64,000 bases of DNA from Halomonas sp. M20. GTDB lineage: Bacteria; Pseudomonadota; Gammaproteobacteria; Pseudomonadales; Halomonadaceae. The notes below the pieces were generated by a model, which worked only from the letters and a program-made list of their open reading frames with translations, did no database searches and was not told the DNA's origin. A program made the translations under genes and the position numbers. Below are positions 8,926-16,672 of the stretch, in pieces. The stretch covers positions 372,001 through 436,000 of the forward strand of contig NZ_JACNMQ010000002.1 in the NCBI RefSeq assembly GCF_020622265.1, in the 5' to 3' direction. Within the stretch, counting starts at the first letter, position 1, and every line of letters begins with the position of its first letter.

Positions 8926-9573
8926 TTAATCGCGTGGAAAGCGCGCTTCGAGTTCGGCGACCTGTTCATCGCTCAGGCAACGCGGGTTCTGGCCGCGCAG
9001 CAACAGAAACAGCTTGGCGGTCTCTTCGAGCTCCTCGGTGGCATAGACCGCCGCTTCCAACGACTTGCCGGCCACCACCGGACCGTGGTTGGCTAGTAGC
9101 ACCGCGCTGTGTTTGCCCGCCAGCCCCTTGACCGCATCACCCAGGCTCGAATCGCCGGGAACGTGATAAGGCACCAGCGGCAGTCTGCCGACACGCATCA
9201 CGTAGTAGGCGGTAAGAGGCGGGATACAGTCGCAAGGGTCGATTTCAGGCAGACAGGAGACCGCTACCGAGTGCGTCGAATGCAGGTGGACGATGGCTTC
9301 TGACTGCGGCCGCTCACCATACATCGCCATGTGCAGGAAGCTTTCCTTGGTCGGTTTGTCACCGTCGAGTAACCGCCCCTCGCTATCCAGACGTGAGATA
9401 CGCGCTGGGTCGAGTCGTCCCAAGCAGGCATTGGTGGGTGTCATCAGCCAGCCGCCATCGTCGAGCCGTACGCTGATATTGCCGCTGGAGCCCATGGTCA
9501 GACTACGATCGAACAGGGACTTGCCGTAAATGCTGATCTGCTCTCTCAGACGGTTGTCGTCGCGCATACTCAT
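8926..9573 (-). CDS. otnC: 3-oxo-tetronate 4-phosphate decarboxylase, class II aldolase fold
   Basis: A 215-residue class II aldolase/adducin-family protein. The metal site residues are visible: Glu77 in KPTKES, His96 and His98 in HLHSTH, and His163 in NHGPV. The start at 9573 overlaps the otnK stop as ATGA, so translation is coupled; the frame extends further upstream inside otnK but that part is a shadow. In DUF1537-linked pathways OtnC decarboxylates 3-oxo-tetronate 4-phosphate to dihydroxyacetone phosphate, which enters glycolysis. The adjacent kinase makes its substrate. Confidence 0.9.
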   Translation of the reverse strand: MSMRDDNRLREQISIYGKSLFDRSLTMGSSGNISVRLDDGGWLMTPTNACLGRLDPARISRLDSEGRLLDGDKPTKESFLHMAMYGERPQSEAIVHLHSTHSVAVSCLPEIDPCDCIPPLTAYYVMRVGRLPLVPYHVPGDSSLGDAVKGLAGKHSAVLLANHGPVVAGKSLEAAVYATEELEETAKLFLLLRGQNPRCLSDEQVAELEARFPRD

Positions 9574-10874
9574 GGCAGCCTCTCTTGTGGAAGGGCATCG
9601 AAGGCACGCGAGAAGAAGTCGACATCGCCGAAGTTGCCTGACTTGAGCGCCAGCGACAGCGGCGCCTCTCGCCCCTCGATAGACGTCTGGGTCCAAGGCA
9701 CACCGGGATCGATCTGTTCGCCGATGCGCAACTCGCTGATACCGAGGGCGGACACCACCGCCCCGGAGGTCTCGCCGCCGGCGACCACCAAGCGGCCCAC
9801 GCCTTCGTTGACCAATGCCCTGGCCAATTCGGCCAAGGCACGCTCGACCAGTTCTCCGGCCCTCGCTGCACCGAGTCGTTGCTGAGCGGCCTTGACGCTC
9901 TCAGGCTTCGCTGAGGCGTAGATCAGCACCGGCGCCGAAGTATCTCCACCGAACAATTGCTCCCGGGCGAAATCCAGCGCCTGCCCGATCTGGGCATCAC
10001 TCTCGGCGAGCGCTAGCGGGTCCAGGGCGAATCCCTCGTGCCGCGATAAAAAATGCTCGACCTGAGCCAAGGTGGCCCGAGAACAACTGCCGGAAAGCAC
10101 CAGGGCGACGCCACTGGCGGGTACCAGGCGTCCGGCATTCTCCACGGGCGCCAGCCAGCCAAGACGGCGGTACTCGGCGGGCAACGCCTGACCCAGCCCC
10201 GAGCCGCCGGTGACTAAAGGGAATTGGACTACGGCGGCGGCTAGCACCTCGAGATCGGATTCATCGAGAGTGTCGCAGATCACATGCCGCACGCCTTGTT
10301 CGCGCAGCGTCTCGAGATGTTCCCGCGCAGTCCCACTCCCCTCGTCCAGGGTTGGCCGCGCCAGCAAACCGACCGTATACGACGTCTGGCGTGACAGCAC
10401 CCGCACCAGGTCGGCGTCCGTCATCGGGTTCAGAGGATGGTGCTGCATGCCGCTGTCATTGAGCAGCCGGTCGCCGACGAACAGATGGCCCTGGTAGACG
10501 GTGCGTCCGTTGGCCGGAAAGGCCGGCACCATCACGGTCTGCTCACTACCCAAACGCTCCACCAAGGCCTCCGCTACTGGGCCGATATTGCCCTGGTCGG
10601 TGGAATCGAAGGTCGAGCAGTATTTGAAGAATATCTGCCGCGCGCCCTGCCCGCGCAACCAGTCCAGGGCCGCCAGGGAATCGCTGACCGCCTCGCGGAC
10701 CGGACAGGAACGCGACTTGAGCGCTACCACTACGGCGTCCACGTCATCGAGCGCCAGCGCCGCCTGGGGCACACCGATGACCTGCAGGGTACGCATGCCG
10801 GCACGCACCAGATTGTTGGCCAGGTCGGTGGCACCGGTAAAATCGTCGGCGATGGCGCCGAGTACGATACTCAT
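9570..10874 (-). CDS. otnK: 3-oxo-tetronate kinase (DUF1537 four-carbon acid sugar kinase)
   Basis: A 434-residue protein with the two parts of the DUF1537 family. The N-terminal substrate domain begins GAIADDFTGATDLANNLV. The C-terminal nucleotide-binding domain contains LVVAGGETSGAVVSALG. Other family marks are KYCSTFDSTDQGNIGP and VPAFPANGRTVYQGHLFVG. OtnK phosphorylates 3-oxo-tetronate at C4, feeding OtnC. It begins three bases after the ltnD stop and overlaps otnC by four bases. Length and motifs are complete. Confidence 0.95.
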   Translation of the reverse strand: MSIVLGAIADDFTGATDLANNLVRAGMRTLQVIGVPQAALALDDVDAVVVALKSRSCPVREAVSDSLAALDWLRGQGARQIFFKYCSTFDSTDQGNIGPVAEALVERLGSEQTVMVPAFPANGRTVYQGHLFVGDRLLNDSGMQHHPLNPMTDADLVRVLSRQTSYTVGLLARPTLDEGSGTAREHLETLREQGVRHVICDTLDESDLEVLAAAVVQFPLVTGGSGLGQALPAEYRRLGWLAPVENAGRLVPASGVALVLSGSCSRATLAQVEHFLSRHEGFALDPLALAESDAQIGQALDFAREQLFGGDTSAPVLIYASAKPESVKAAQQRLGAARAGELVERALAELARALVNEGVGRLVVAGGETSGAVVSALGISELRIGEQIDPGVPWTQTSIEGREAPLSLALKSGNFGDVDFFSRAFDALPQERLP

Positions 10875-10877
10875 ATC

Positions 10878-11810
10878 TCACCCTCGCCCATCGTCGTCGT
10901 TGGCCGCCGGCAAGTCGAAGCCGGACAGGCGCTGATACACCTTGATCACCGCCGAATCATCTTCTCGACCCAAACCTGCGCCGCTGGCCGCGGTGAACTG
11001 CTGCAGCGCACTGGCCGCCACCGGCATCGACAGGGTCAGTTCGCGTCCGGTCTGGTGGACGATATTCAGGTCCTTGACGAAGATATCCACTGCCGACAGC
11101 GGCGTGTAATCCCCCTTGAGGATATGCGGCACCCGATTCTCGAACATCCAGGAATTGCCCGCCGAGTGGGTGATTACGTCGTAGAGCGTCTCGGGATCGA
11201 TTCCCATGCGAATGCCCAGCGCCATGGCCTCGGCCGCGGCGGCGATATGCACGCCAGCCAGATGCTGATTGACCAGCTTGACGCTGGAACCGGCGCCGGG
11301 CTCGTCCCCCAGCCGGTAGACCGTGGCCGCCATGGCATCCAATGCCGTCTGCCCCTTGGCATAGGCCGCCTCGCACCCCGACGACATGACCGACAACTCC
11401 CCCGAACGGGCCTTGGCGGCACCGCCACTGATCGGCGCATCAAGCAGGAGCAAGTTCATAGCCGAAAGGCGCTCGCCCAGTGCCTTGGCGTAGCTAGGCG
11501 GGATGGTGGCGCATTGAATGATCAGGCTGTTCGGCGCAAGCGTCTTGGCCAGTCCCTCGTCACCGAACAGCACGGACTCAACTTGTTCGGCATTGACTAC
11601 CACCAGCACCACCACGTCGCATTCGTCAGCCAGCTCCGCGAGATTCGCCACGCTGCGTCCGCCGTTTGCCGTGAAGGCTTCGCGAGCCATGGCTGAAACA
11701 TCGCAGCCAATCACTTCAAGCCCGGCTTCGAGCATGACGGTCGCCGTGCCGAGACCCATGGCCCCGAGGCCGACAACCCCGATGGATGAGGCATGTTGGT
11801 GATTGGACAC
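10878..11810 (-). CDS. ltnD: L-threonate 2-dehydrogenase
   Basis: A 310-residue beta-hydroxyacid dehydrogenase, first gene of the operon. The Rossmann motif GLGAMG is at residues 14-19, and the family Lys lies in SSVKLVNQHLAG. The GTG start at 11810 was chosen because AAGGAG lies seven bases before it; the longer in-frame version extends into the promoter. Its position directly before otnK and otnC is the classic ltnD arrangement for L-threonate oxidation. The operator upstream (11863-11876) should control it and the eight genes behind it. Confidence 0.9.
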   Translation of the reverse strand: MSNHQHASSIGVVGLGAMGLGTATVMLEAGLEVIGCDVSAMAREAFTANGGRSVANLAELADECDVVVLVVVNAEQVESVLFGDEGLAKTLAPNSLIIQCATIPPSYAKALGERLSAMNLLLLDAPISGGAAKARSGELSVMSSGCEAAYAKGQTALDAMAATVYRLGDEPGAGSSVKLVNQHLAGVHIAAAAEAMALGIRMGIDPETLYDVITHSAGNSWMFENRVPHILKGDYTPLSAVDIFVKDLNIVHQTGRELTLSMPVAASALQQFTAASGAGLGREDDSAVIKVYQRLSGFDLPAANDDDGRG

Positions 11811-11862
11811 TCGCTGACTCCTTATAGCGACCCTCCATATTGGCGGGGCGGTGATAATCAAA

Positions 11863-11876
11863 TGTTAGCGCTACCA
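11863..11876. promoter_or_regulatory. LacI-family operator upstream of the sugar-acid operon
   Basis: The sequence TGTTAGCGCTACCA is a near-palindrome centred on GCGC. It differs at two positions from the perfect TGTTAGCGCTAACA expected for GntR/LacI-type repressors. It lies between ltnD (start 11810) and the divergent LacI-family gene (start 11934), with TTGATT just downstream on the minus strand as a possible -35 element. Binding by the adjacent repressor and release by a sugar acid is an inference. Confidence 0.75.
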
Positions 11877-11933
11877 TTACTTTTAAATTAGTATCCGAGG
11901 GGTAGCAAGGGCGAGATATGGAAAGCGAGACCA

Positions 11934-12962
11934 ATGTCTAACAATCAATCAAGACGCCCACGCAAGGGCGTCATGCAGCCCACCCTCAGCGATGTCGCCA
12001 AGGAAGCCGGTGTCTCGGCGATCACGGTGTCACGTGTGCTTAACGCACCGGAGCAGGTACGCCCCGCCACGCGCGCTCGAATCGAAAGTGCCATCGACAA
12101 GGTGGGATACGTGCGCAACATGCTGGCGGGCAGCCTGGCATCGGCCAGCTCTCGAGTGATTGCCGCGATCGTGCCGTCCTTATCGAACGTCGTCTTCATC
12201 GAGGTGATCAACGGCCTGCAGAGCGAATTCGAGCGCCATGGCTATCAGATTCTGCTGGGCAATACCGATTACGATCTCGAACGAGAGTGTCAGCTAGTCA
12301 GGACGTTTCTCGGCTGGTCGCCCTCGGCGCTGGTCATCACCGGGCTGCGCCATAGCGACGCCTGTCAGCGCATTCTGCAGCAATGGGAAGGTCCCATCGT
12401 CGAGATCATGGAGCTGGGCGACGCCATCGGCTTCAATGTAGGGCTCGATCATACCGAGGCGGGGCGCTGTATGGCCCGCCATCTGGTGCAAAGAGGTTAC
12501 CGTCGAATCATTTACGTCGCGGCTCAGATCGAACGGGACTACCGGGCCGAATTGCGTTATCGAGGGCACCGGGAAGTACTGCAGGCAGCCGGTCTCGAGG
12601 CACCGCTACTCGATATGGATCAGCTGGGTCAGTTCGAAACCGGTGCTCGAGCGCTCGATCAGGTACTGGCCCGCCACCCGAACACCGATGCGATTCACTT
12701 TGCCAATGACGACCTCGCCAGCGGTGCCCTTTTGCATGCCAACCGCCAGGGCATCCGTGTGCCTGAAGATATCGCCATCGCCGGCTTCAACGGGCTGCCG
12801 ATCGGCCAGCACGTTACCCCCCGCTTGACAACCATCGTCTCGCCGCGAGAAGTCATTGGCCAGATGGCGGCTAGGGAGGTCATCGCGCGACTCGAGGGCG
12901 AACAAACGCTCTACTCGAGTCACGACGTCGGCTTTACCCTAAGTGTCGGTGAAAGTACGTGA
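11934..12962 (+). CDS. LacI-family transcriptional repressor (GntR-like) of the sugar-acid operon
   Basis: A 342-residue regulator. The helix-turn-helix (PTLSDVAKEAGVSAITVSRVLN, about residues 16-37) is followed by the hinge helix (MLAGSLASASSRVI) and a periplasmic-binding-like effector domain. The DNA-reading residues AITVSRVLN resemble those of gluconate repressor GntR, consistent with the GntR-like operator next to it. It is transcribed divergently from ltnD and converges on the binding-protein gene at 12979. It should sense a four-carbon sugar acid or its phosphate and may also repress itself. Confidence 0.9.
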   Translation: MSNNQSRRPRKGVMQPTLSDVAKEAGVSAITVSRVLNAPEQVRPATRARIESAIDKVGYVRNMLAGSLASASSRVIAAIVPSLSNVVFIEVINGLQSEFERHGYQILLGNTDYDLERECQLVRTFLGWSPSALVITGLRHSDACQRILQQWEGPIVEIMELGDAIGFNVGLDHTEAGRCMARHLVQRGYRRIIYVAAQIERDYRAELRYRGHREVLQAAGLEAPLLDMDQLGQFETGARALDQVLARHPNTDAIHFANDDLASGALLHANRQGIRVPEDIAIAGFNGLPIGQHVTPRLTTIVSPREVIGQMAAREVIARLEGEQTLYSSHDVGFTLSVGEST

Positions 12963-12978
12963 TGCTCGAAAAGTCCTC

Positions 12979-13731
12979 TCACTCCTCGAAATACTTCTCC
13001 TGCAGTTTATCGAAGGTGCCATCTTCCTTGACCTTTTCCATCGCGGCGTTGAAGGATTCGACCAGTTCCTTATCGCGCTTGCGGAAGGCCGCGCCTATAC
13101 CGGGACCATAGATCGACTCGGGGCCGGTCACCAGTTCACCGACGCGTTTGAACTGATCGTCGCCGAAGAGTGTTTCCTGGGCCAGGGGGAAGGCGGTGAA
13201 CACCAGGTCCAGGCGCTGGGCCTGCATGTCATTGACCACGGCGCCGGAATCCCCATAGCGGCGAACTTCAGCCTTAGGATAGAACTGGGTGACGTACTCG
13301 TCCTGGATCGTGCCTTGCTGCACGCCGACGGTGGCTCCCTCGAGTTCGCCTTCCCCAGGGTCGAAGTCGCCGTCCGCCTGGGCGACCCACACCGATGGCA
13401 CCTGGAAATAGGGCTCGGAAAACAGCACCTGCCGGGCCCTGTCCTCGGTGATGTTCATCGACGAGGCGATAAAATCGTATTTGCGTGCCCGCAGGCCAGG
13501 AATGATGCCGTCCCAAGCCTGCTCGACCCACTGACATTCGCGCTGCATCTGCTCGCAGGCGGCCTCGATAAGCTCCACCTCGAAACCGGTAATGGTGCCA
13601 TCGGGCAGCTTGTACTGGTACGGCTCGTAGGGAATATCCACGCCGATTCGTAATGTATCCTGCTGCGCCTGGGCGCTTGCACCGAACAGCATGGTCGTGG
13701 CCAGTACGCTGGCTGTTACTGTCTTGTTCAT
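12979..13731 (-). CDS. Periplasmic amino-acid-type ABC substrate-binding protein
   Basis: A 250-residue family-3 solute-binding protein. The signal peptide of about 22 residues ends in ASAQA. The mature protein shows the IGVDIPYEPYQY and GFEVELIEAACEQM motifs, and SSMNITEDRARQVLFSEPY, typical of polar amino acid or opine binders. Three consecutive ATG codons are possible starts; the third (13731) has GAGG at the best distance. It follows the flavin dehydrogenase genes by 70 bases on the same strand, so it may capture that enzyme's substrate. No permease or ATPase gene is present in the window. Confidence 0.9.
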   Translation of the reverse strand: MNKTVTASVLATTMLFGASAQAQQDTLRIGVDIPYEPYQYKLPDGTITGFEVELIEAACEQMQRECQWVEQAWDGIIPGLRARKYDFIASSMNITEDRARQVLFSEPYFQVPSVWVAQADGDFDPGEGELEGATVGVQQGTIQDEYVTQFYPKAEVRRYGDSGAVVNDMQAQRLDLVFTAFPLAQETLFGDDQFKRVGELVTGPESIYGPGIGAAFRKRDKELVESFNAAMEKVKEDGTFDKLQEKYFEE

Positions 13732-13801
13732 CATCATTGCCTCACTTGTTGTTGTGACACTCAAAGCCCCGAGCGATAGCCATACACGAATGCGCACGAG
13801 G

Positions 13802-15190
13802 TTATTCTTTCGTTGCCAGTTCCCCCAGGGTGATCGAGTGAACCGGCGGGCGAATGTGGTAATAGCCCACGGCCTCCGGCGTCCAGTCGAGGCGCTGGGC
13901 GAGCAGGCGAGTGACGCTCTCGCCGCACTGGCGCCCCTGACAAGGCCCCATGCCGCAGCGAGTGAATGCCTTGAGCTGATTCGGCCCGGCGCCGCCCTGG
14001 GCGATAGCCAGGTCGAGTTCGCCGCGGCTGACGCTTTCGCAGCGGCAGACGAGGGTGTCTTCCGGCTGGCCATCGAGCCAGTCCTCGGGCAAACGAAACA
14101 GGCTTTCGAGTAGGCTTCGCGCTTCGAGATCGCGCCGCCGTGCCTTGAGCAACGCGGGCATTTCCTGTTGCCATGCCGGGTCGACCTCTCCGATCTTGCC
14201 CAACACAGCCAGCGCCGCCAGTTGGCCTTCCCGCTCGGCGTTGATGGCCCCACCGATGCCGCCGCCATCGCCGGCGATCCAGACGTTGGTGCCGGCCGCC
14301 AAACTGTCGTCGCGCTGGGGCACAAAAGATTGCTGGCTCGCATGCCAGACATGCTCGAGCCCCAAGCTACGCGCCAATTGAGGCTCCGGAGTCACGCCGA
14401 AGTGCGTCAGCAGCAACTCGGTCGAGTGGGTTTTCCATTGCCCCCGATGGTGATACCTGATGCTCTCGACGGCCTCATCGCCATAGGCCTCCAACGCCGT
14501 GATGCCTTGATGAATCGGCACCCCGGCGCGTCTGAGCGCAGCGATCATGCGTGCCCCCTTAAGCAAATAGCTTCGCCCGAACCAGGCTCGACGGGATTGC
14601 CTTATCACTTCGCCATAACGTTTGGCAGGCGCGACATCCAGAATCAGGCTGGGCGGAGTGCCGGCACGCAGATACTGCCAGGCCAGCAGATAAAGTAGCG
14701 GCCCGCTTCCTGCCAGCACCGGAGGCGAAGAAGGGATCAAGGCCCCTTGCTTGAGCAGGATCTGCGCTGCGCCGGCATTCATGACACCGGGCAGCTGCCA
14801 GCCGCGAAACGGCCAGCCGCGCTCCATGGCACCACCGGCGAGAATCAGCTGCCTGGCCTGCCAATGCTGCGTCTGGCCCTTTTCCAGCACCCCCAGCGTC
14901 GTGCCGGAAGTGTTGTTGTCGGCCCACCACACGCGACTGCCGGGGCGATAATCGATGTCGGCATGGGTAAATGCCTCGATCAGCTCACGGCCGCGCATGT
15001 AATCCTTGCCCATCACGGTATCGCTTACCTGAGGGGCGCTGAGCTGACGGTAGATCTGTCCGCCCGGGGTGGCGTTCATATCGAACACCACCGGGCGACG
15101 CCCAGCGCTTGCAAGACGCACCGCTGCCGCCATGCCCGCCGGTCCGGCGCCGATGATGACGATCTCTGCCGCGAGAGCGTCAGGCTTCAT
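13802..15190 (-). CDS. FAD-dependent dehydrogenase subunit with BFD-like [2Fe-2S] domain (opine oxidase/HcnB/D-hydroxyproline dehydrogenase alpha type)
   Basis: A 462-residue protein. The N-terminal FAD-binding motif GAGPAG is at residues 14-19, and a second nucleotide-binding region lies in the middle (AGSGPLLYL). The C-terminus is a bacterioferritin-ferredoxin-like domain with cysteines in VCRCES and in RCGMGPCQGRQCG. The ATG at 15190 has GGAGG eight bases upstream and overlaps the preceding small [2Fe-2S] gene. This subunit together with the two upstream genes makes the three-part dehydrogenase seen in opine oxidases, HcnABC and D-hydroxyproline dehydrogenases. Which substrate it uses is not clear from sequence. 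Confidence 0.88.
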   Translation of the reverse strand: MKPDALAAEIVIIGAGPAGMAAAVRLASAGRRPVVFDMNATPGGQIYRQLSAPQVSDTVMGKDYMRGRELIEAFTHADIDYRPGSRVWWADNNTSGTTLGVLEKGQTQHWQARQLILAGGAMERGWPFRGWQLPGVMNAGAAQILLKQGALIPSSPPVLAGSGPLLYLLAWQYLRAGTPPSLILDVAPAKRYGEVIRQSRRAWFGRSYLLKGARMIAALRRAGVPIHQGITALEAYGDEAVESIRYHHRGQWKTHSTELLLTHFGVTPEPQLARSLGLEHVWHASQQSFVPQRDDSLAAGTNVWIAGDGGGIGGAINAEREGQLAALAVLGKIGEVDPAWQQEMPALLKARRRDLEARSLLESLFRLPEDWLDGQPEDTLVCRCESVSRGELDLAIAQGGAGPNQLKAFTRCGMGPCQGRQCGESVTRLLAQRLDWTPEAVGYYHIRPPVHSITLGELATKE

Positions 15191-15479
15191 GAGAACCGCC
15201 TCCTTGACGTTCGATGCGCATGCCCTCGACCACCGGCTCCAGGCAGCCCTGCCGATTGGCGCGACCATCGATGGTGATCAGGCACTCCTGACAGGCACCC
15301 ATCATGCACAGCGGTGCCCGGGGGCTGCCGTCCACATGGCGGCGATAGCCTTGCCAGCCGCGCAGCTGCAAGACAGCAGCGGCCACCGTCAGGGTATCGG
15401 GGACGCTATGAGGCTCGCCGTCCAGCCAGATTTGCACATGACGTACCGACGTGCTTGAAGCGTCAAGTCGCTTGAACAT
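15180..15479 (-). CDS. Small [2Fe-2S] ferredoxin-like subunit of the flavin dehydrogenase
   Basis: A 99-residue protein with the plant-type ferredoxin cysteine pattern Cys58, Cys63, Cys66 and Cys79 (CMMGACQEC then GCLEP). It matches the gamma subunit of heterotrimeric opine/D-hydroxyproline dehydrogenases and HcnA. It overlaps the DadA-like gene upstream by 17 bases and the FAD/BFD gene downstream by 11 bases, so all three are translated together. It should shuttle electrons between the two flavin subunits. The chosen ATG follows a GGGGGCG stretch; an in-frame codon at 15539 lies deep in the upstream gene. Confidence 0.88.
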   Translation of the reverse strand: MFKRLDASSTSVRHVQIWLDGEPHSVPDTLTVAAAVLQLRGWQGYRRHVDGSPRAPLCMMGACQECLITIDGRANRQGCLEPVVEGMRIERQGGGSHEA

Positions 15480-16578
15480 GAAAGCGCGCCCCCGAAAATT
15501 GCGGATAAGTCTGGACGAGCCGGTCATCGCGGATCGCATCGCTCAGCCCGCCAGCATGAAACGCCGCCAGGGTAATGCCGCTGTGACAGTTGATGTTGTA
15601 GGCGCCGGGATGGGAGGTAGAGGCCTCGTAAAGCGGATTTCCGTCCGGGGTCATCACCCGCAGCGCGCCCCAGCTGCGCACCAACCGCGCCGCATCGAGA
15701 TCCGGGTAGATACGCACCGCCTTCTCCGCCAGGGACTGCATCATGGCCAGGGTCACACCCTTGTCGAGCCCCGAATCCTCGTGGGTATCGCCGATCAGGT
15801 AGCCGCCCGTGGCGGTCTGGCGAATCTGCGGCGTGGGCAATCGTGCGCCGGGCGGTCGCCGTTCGGTGACCAGGATTTGACCGCGCACCGGATGCACCGC
15901 ATCGGACAGTCCCAGCATAGGGGCCAGCTTTCGTGCTCCGAGCCCGGCTGCGAGGATCACCCGTTCAGCATCGAAATGTCCTTGAGGTGTCGTGGCACGA
16001 AAGCCACTGCTCGTCGCCTCGAGTCGTTCGACGGGACTGGCGGGATGCGTCTCGACGCCCAGAGAATGACAAGCGGCGTACAGAGCGCGCAATAGATAGA
16101 GTGGATTGCACTGGCCATCGTGAGGCGACCAGGTGCCACCTTGTACGGTCTCGCCCAATCCAGGCAAATAAGGCATTAGCGCCTTGCGATCGAGATATTC
16201 CCAGCGAAATTCCTGGGTCAGAAAAGGTGAGGCATTCTGCAGTGTGGTGTATTCCTTCTGGCGGGTGCGCGCTTCCCCGGCGTCGAAACAGAGATCGACG
16301 CCGCCCTGCTGTTCGTACTCAAGATCGATGCCGGTGCGCTCGGTCAGCTCCTTGGCGAAGTCGGTCCATGCCTTCGCCGCCTCGAGGCTCAGTTCCGCAT
16401 AGCGCGGCATGCCCAGACCTTTACCTTGCACCCAGACCAGGCCGGCGTTGCCTCGGGAGGCGCGCAAGGCATCGTCGCTTTCATCGAGCACGGTCACGCT
16501 CAGGCCGGCGCGCGCCAGCCCGTAGGCCACCGCCATGCCCACCACGCCACCACCGACGATCAGAAAGTCTCGTCGCAT
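15463..16578 (-). CDS. DadA-like FAD-dependent amino acid/opine dehydrogenase subunit
   Basis: A 371-residue member of the D-amino-acid oxidase/DadA superfamily. The FAD-binding motif VGGGVVG begins near residue 8. Further family marks are GNAGLVWVQG, VILAAGLGARKLAPMLG and the C-terminal NINCHSGITLAAFHAGGLSD. It is the first gene of the three-part dehydrogenase operon and is likely the catalytic beta subunit oxidising an imino- or amino-acid C-N bond. A LysR regulator is divergent 94 bases away. Candidates by homology type are an opine, D-proline/D-hydroxyproline or a related N-substituted amino acid. Confidence 0.88.
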   Translation of the reverse strand: MRRDFLIVGGGVVGMAVAYGLARAGLSVTVLDESDDALRASRGNAGLVWVQGKGLGMPRYAELSLEAAKAWTDFAKELTERTGIDLEYEQQGGVDLCFDAGEARTRQKEYTTLQNASPFLTQEFRWEYLDRKALMPYLPGLGETVQGGTWSPHDGQCNPLYLLRALYAACHSLGVETHPASPVERLEATSSGFRATTPQGHFDAERVILAAGLGARKLAPMLGLSDAVHPVRGQILVTERRPPGARLPTPQIRQTATGGYLIGDTHEDSGLDKGVTLAMMQSLAEKAVRIYPDLDAARLVRSWGALRVMTPDGNPLYEASTSHPGAYNINCHSGITLAAFHAGGLSDAIRDDRLVQTYPQFSGARFHVQAT

Positions 16579-16640
16579 ACCCGCTACTCACATCGAGAAT
16601 ATGCCTCGACGATAATGGCATCAGGGGTATACGATCCAAT

Positions 16641-16653
16641 ACCAATAATTGGT
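16641..16653. promoter_or_regulatory. Candidate LysR operator between the dehydrogenase operon and its regulator
   Basis: ACCAATAATTGGT is a perfect 13-base palindrome with a T-N-A spacing compatible with a LysR box. It lies in the 94-base divergent spacer between the DadA-like gene (start 16578) and the LysR gene. It covers the possible TTG start at 16649, which supports the ATG at 16673 as the true start of the regulator. Confidence 0.5.
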
Positions 16654-16672
16654 CAATTCATATCATCTTGTT

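Noticed and set aside
10437-11696. A 419-codon plus-strand open frame opposite ltnD and otnK
   Set aside because: It is the antisense of two clear genes with high G+C third positions; the translation is His/Arg/Gln-rich and matches no family.
12979-14352. A 457-codon open frame covering the binding protein plus a long upstream extension
   Set aside because: The extension is antisense-free but runs through the FAD/BFD gene in another frame; the signal peptide begins at 13731, so the upstream part is a shadow.
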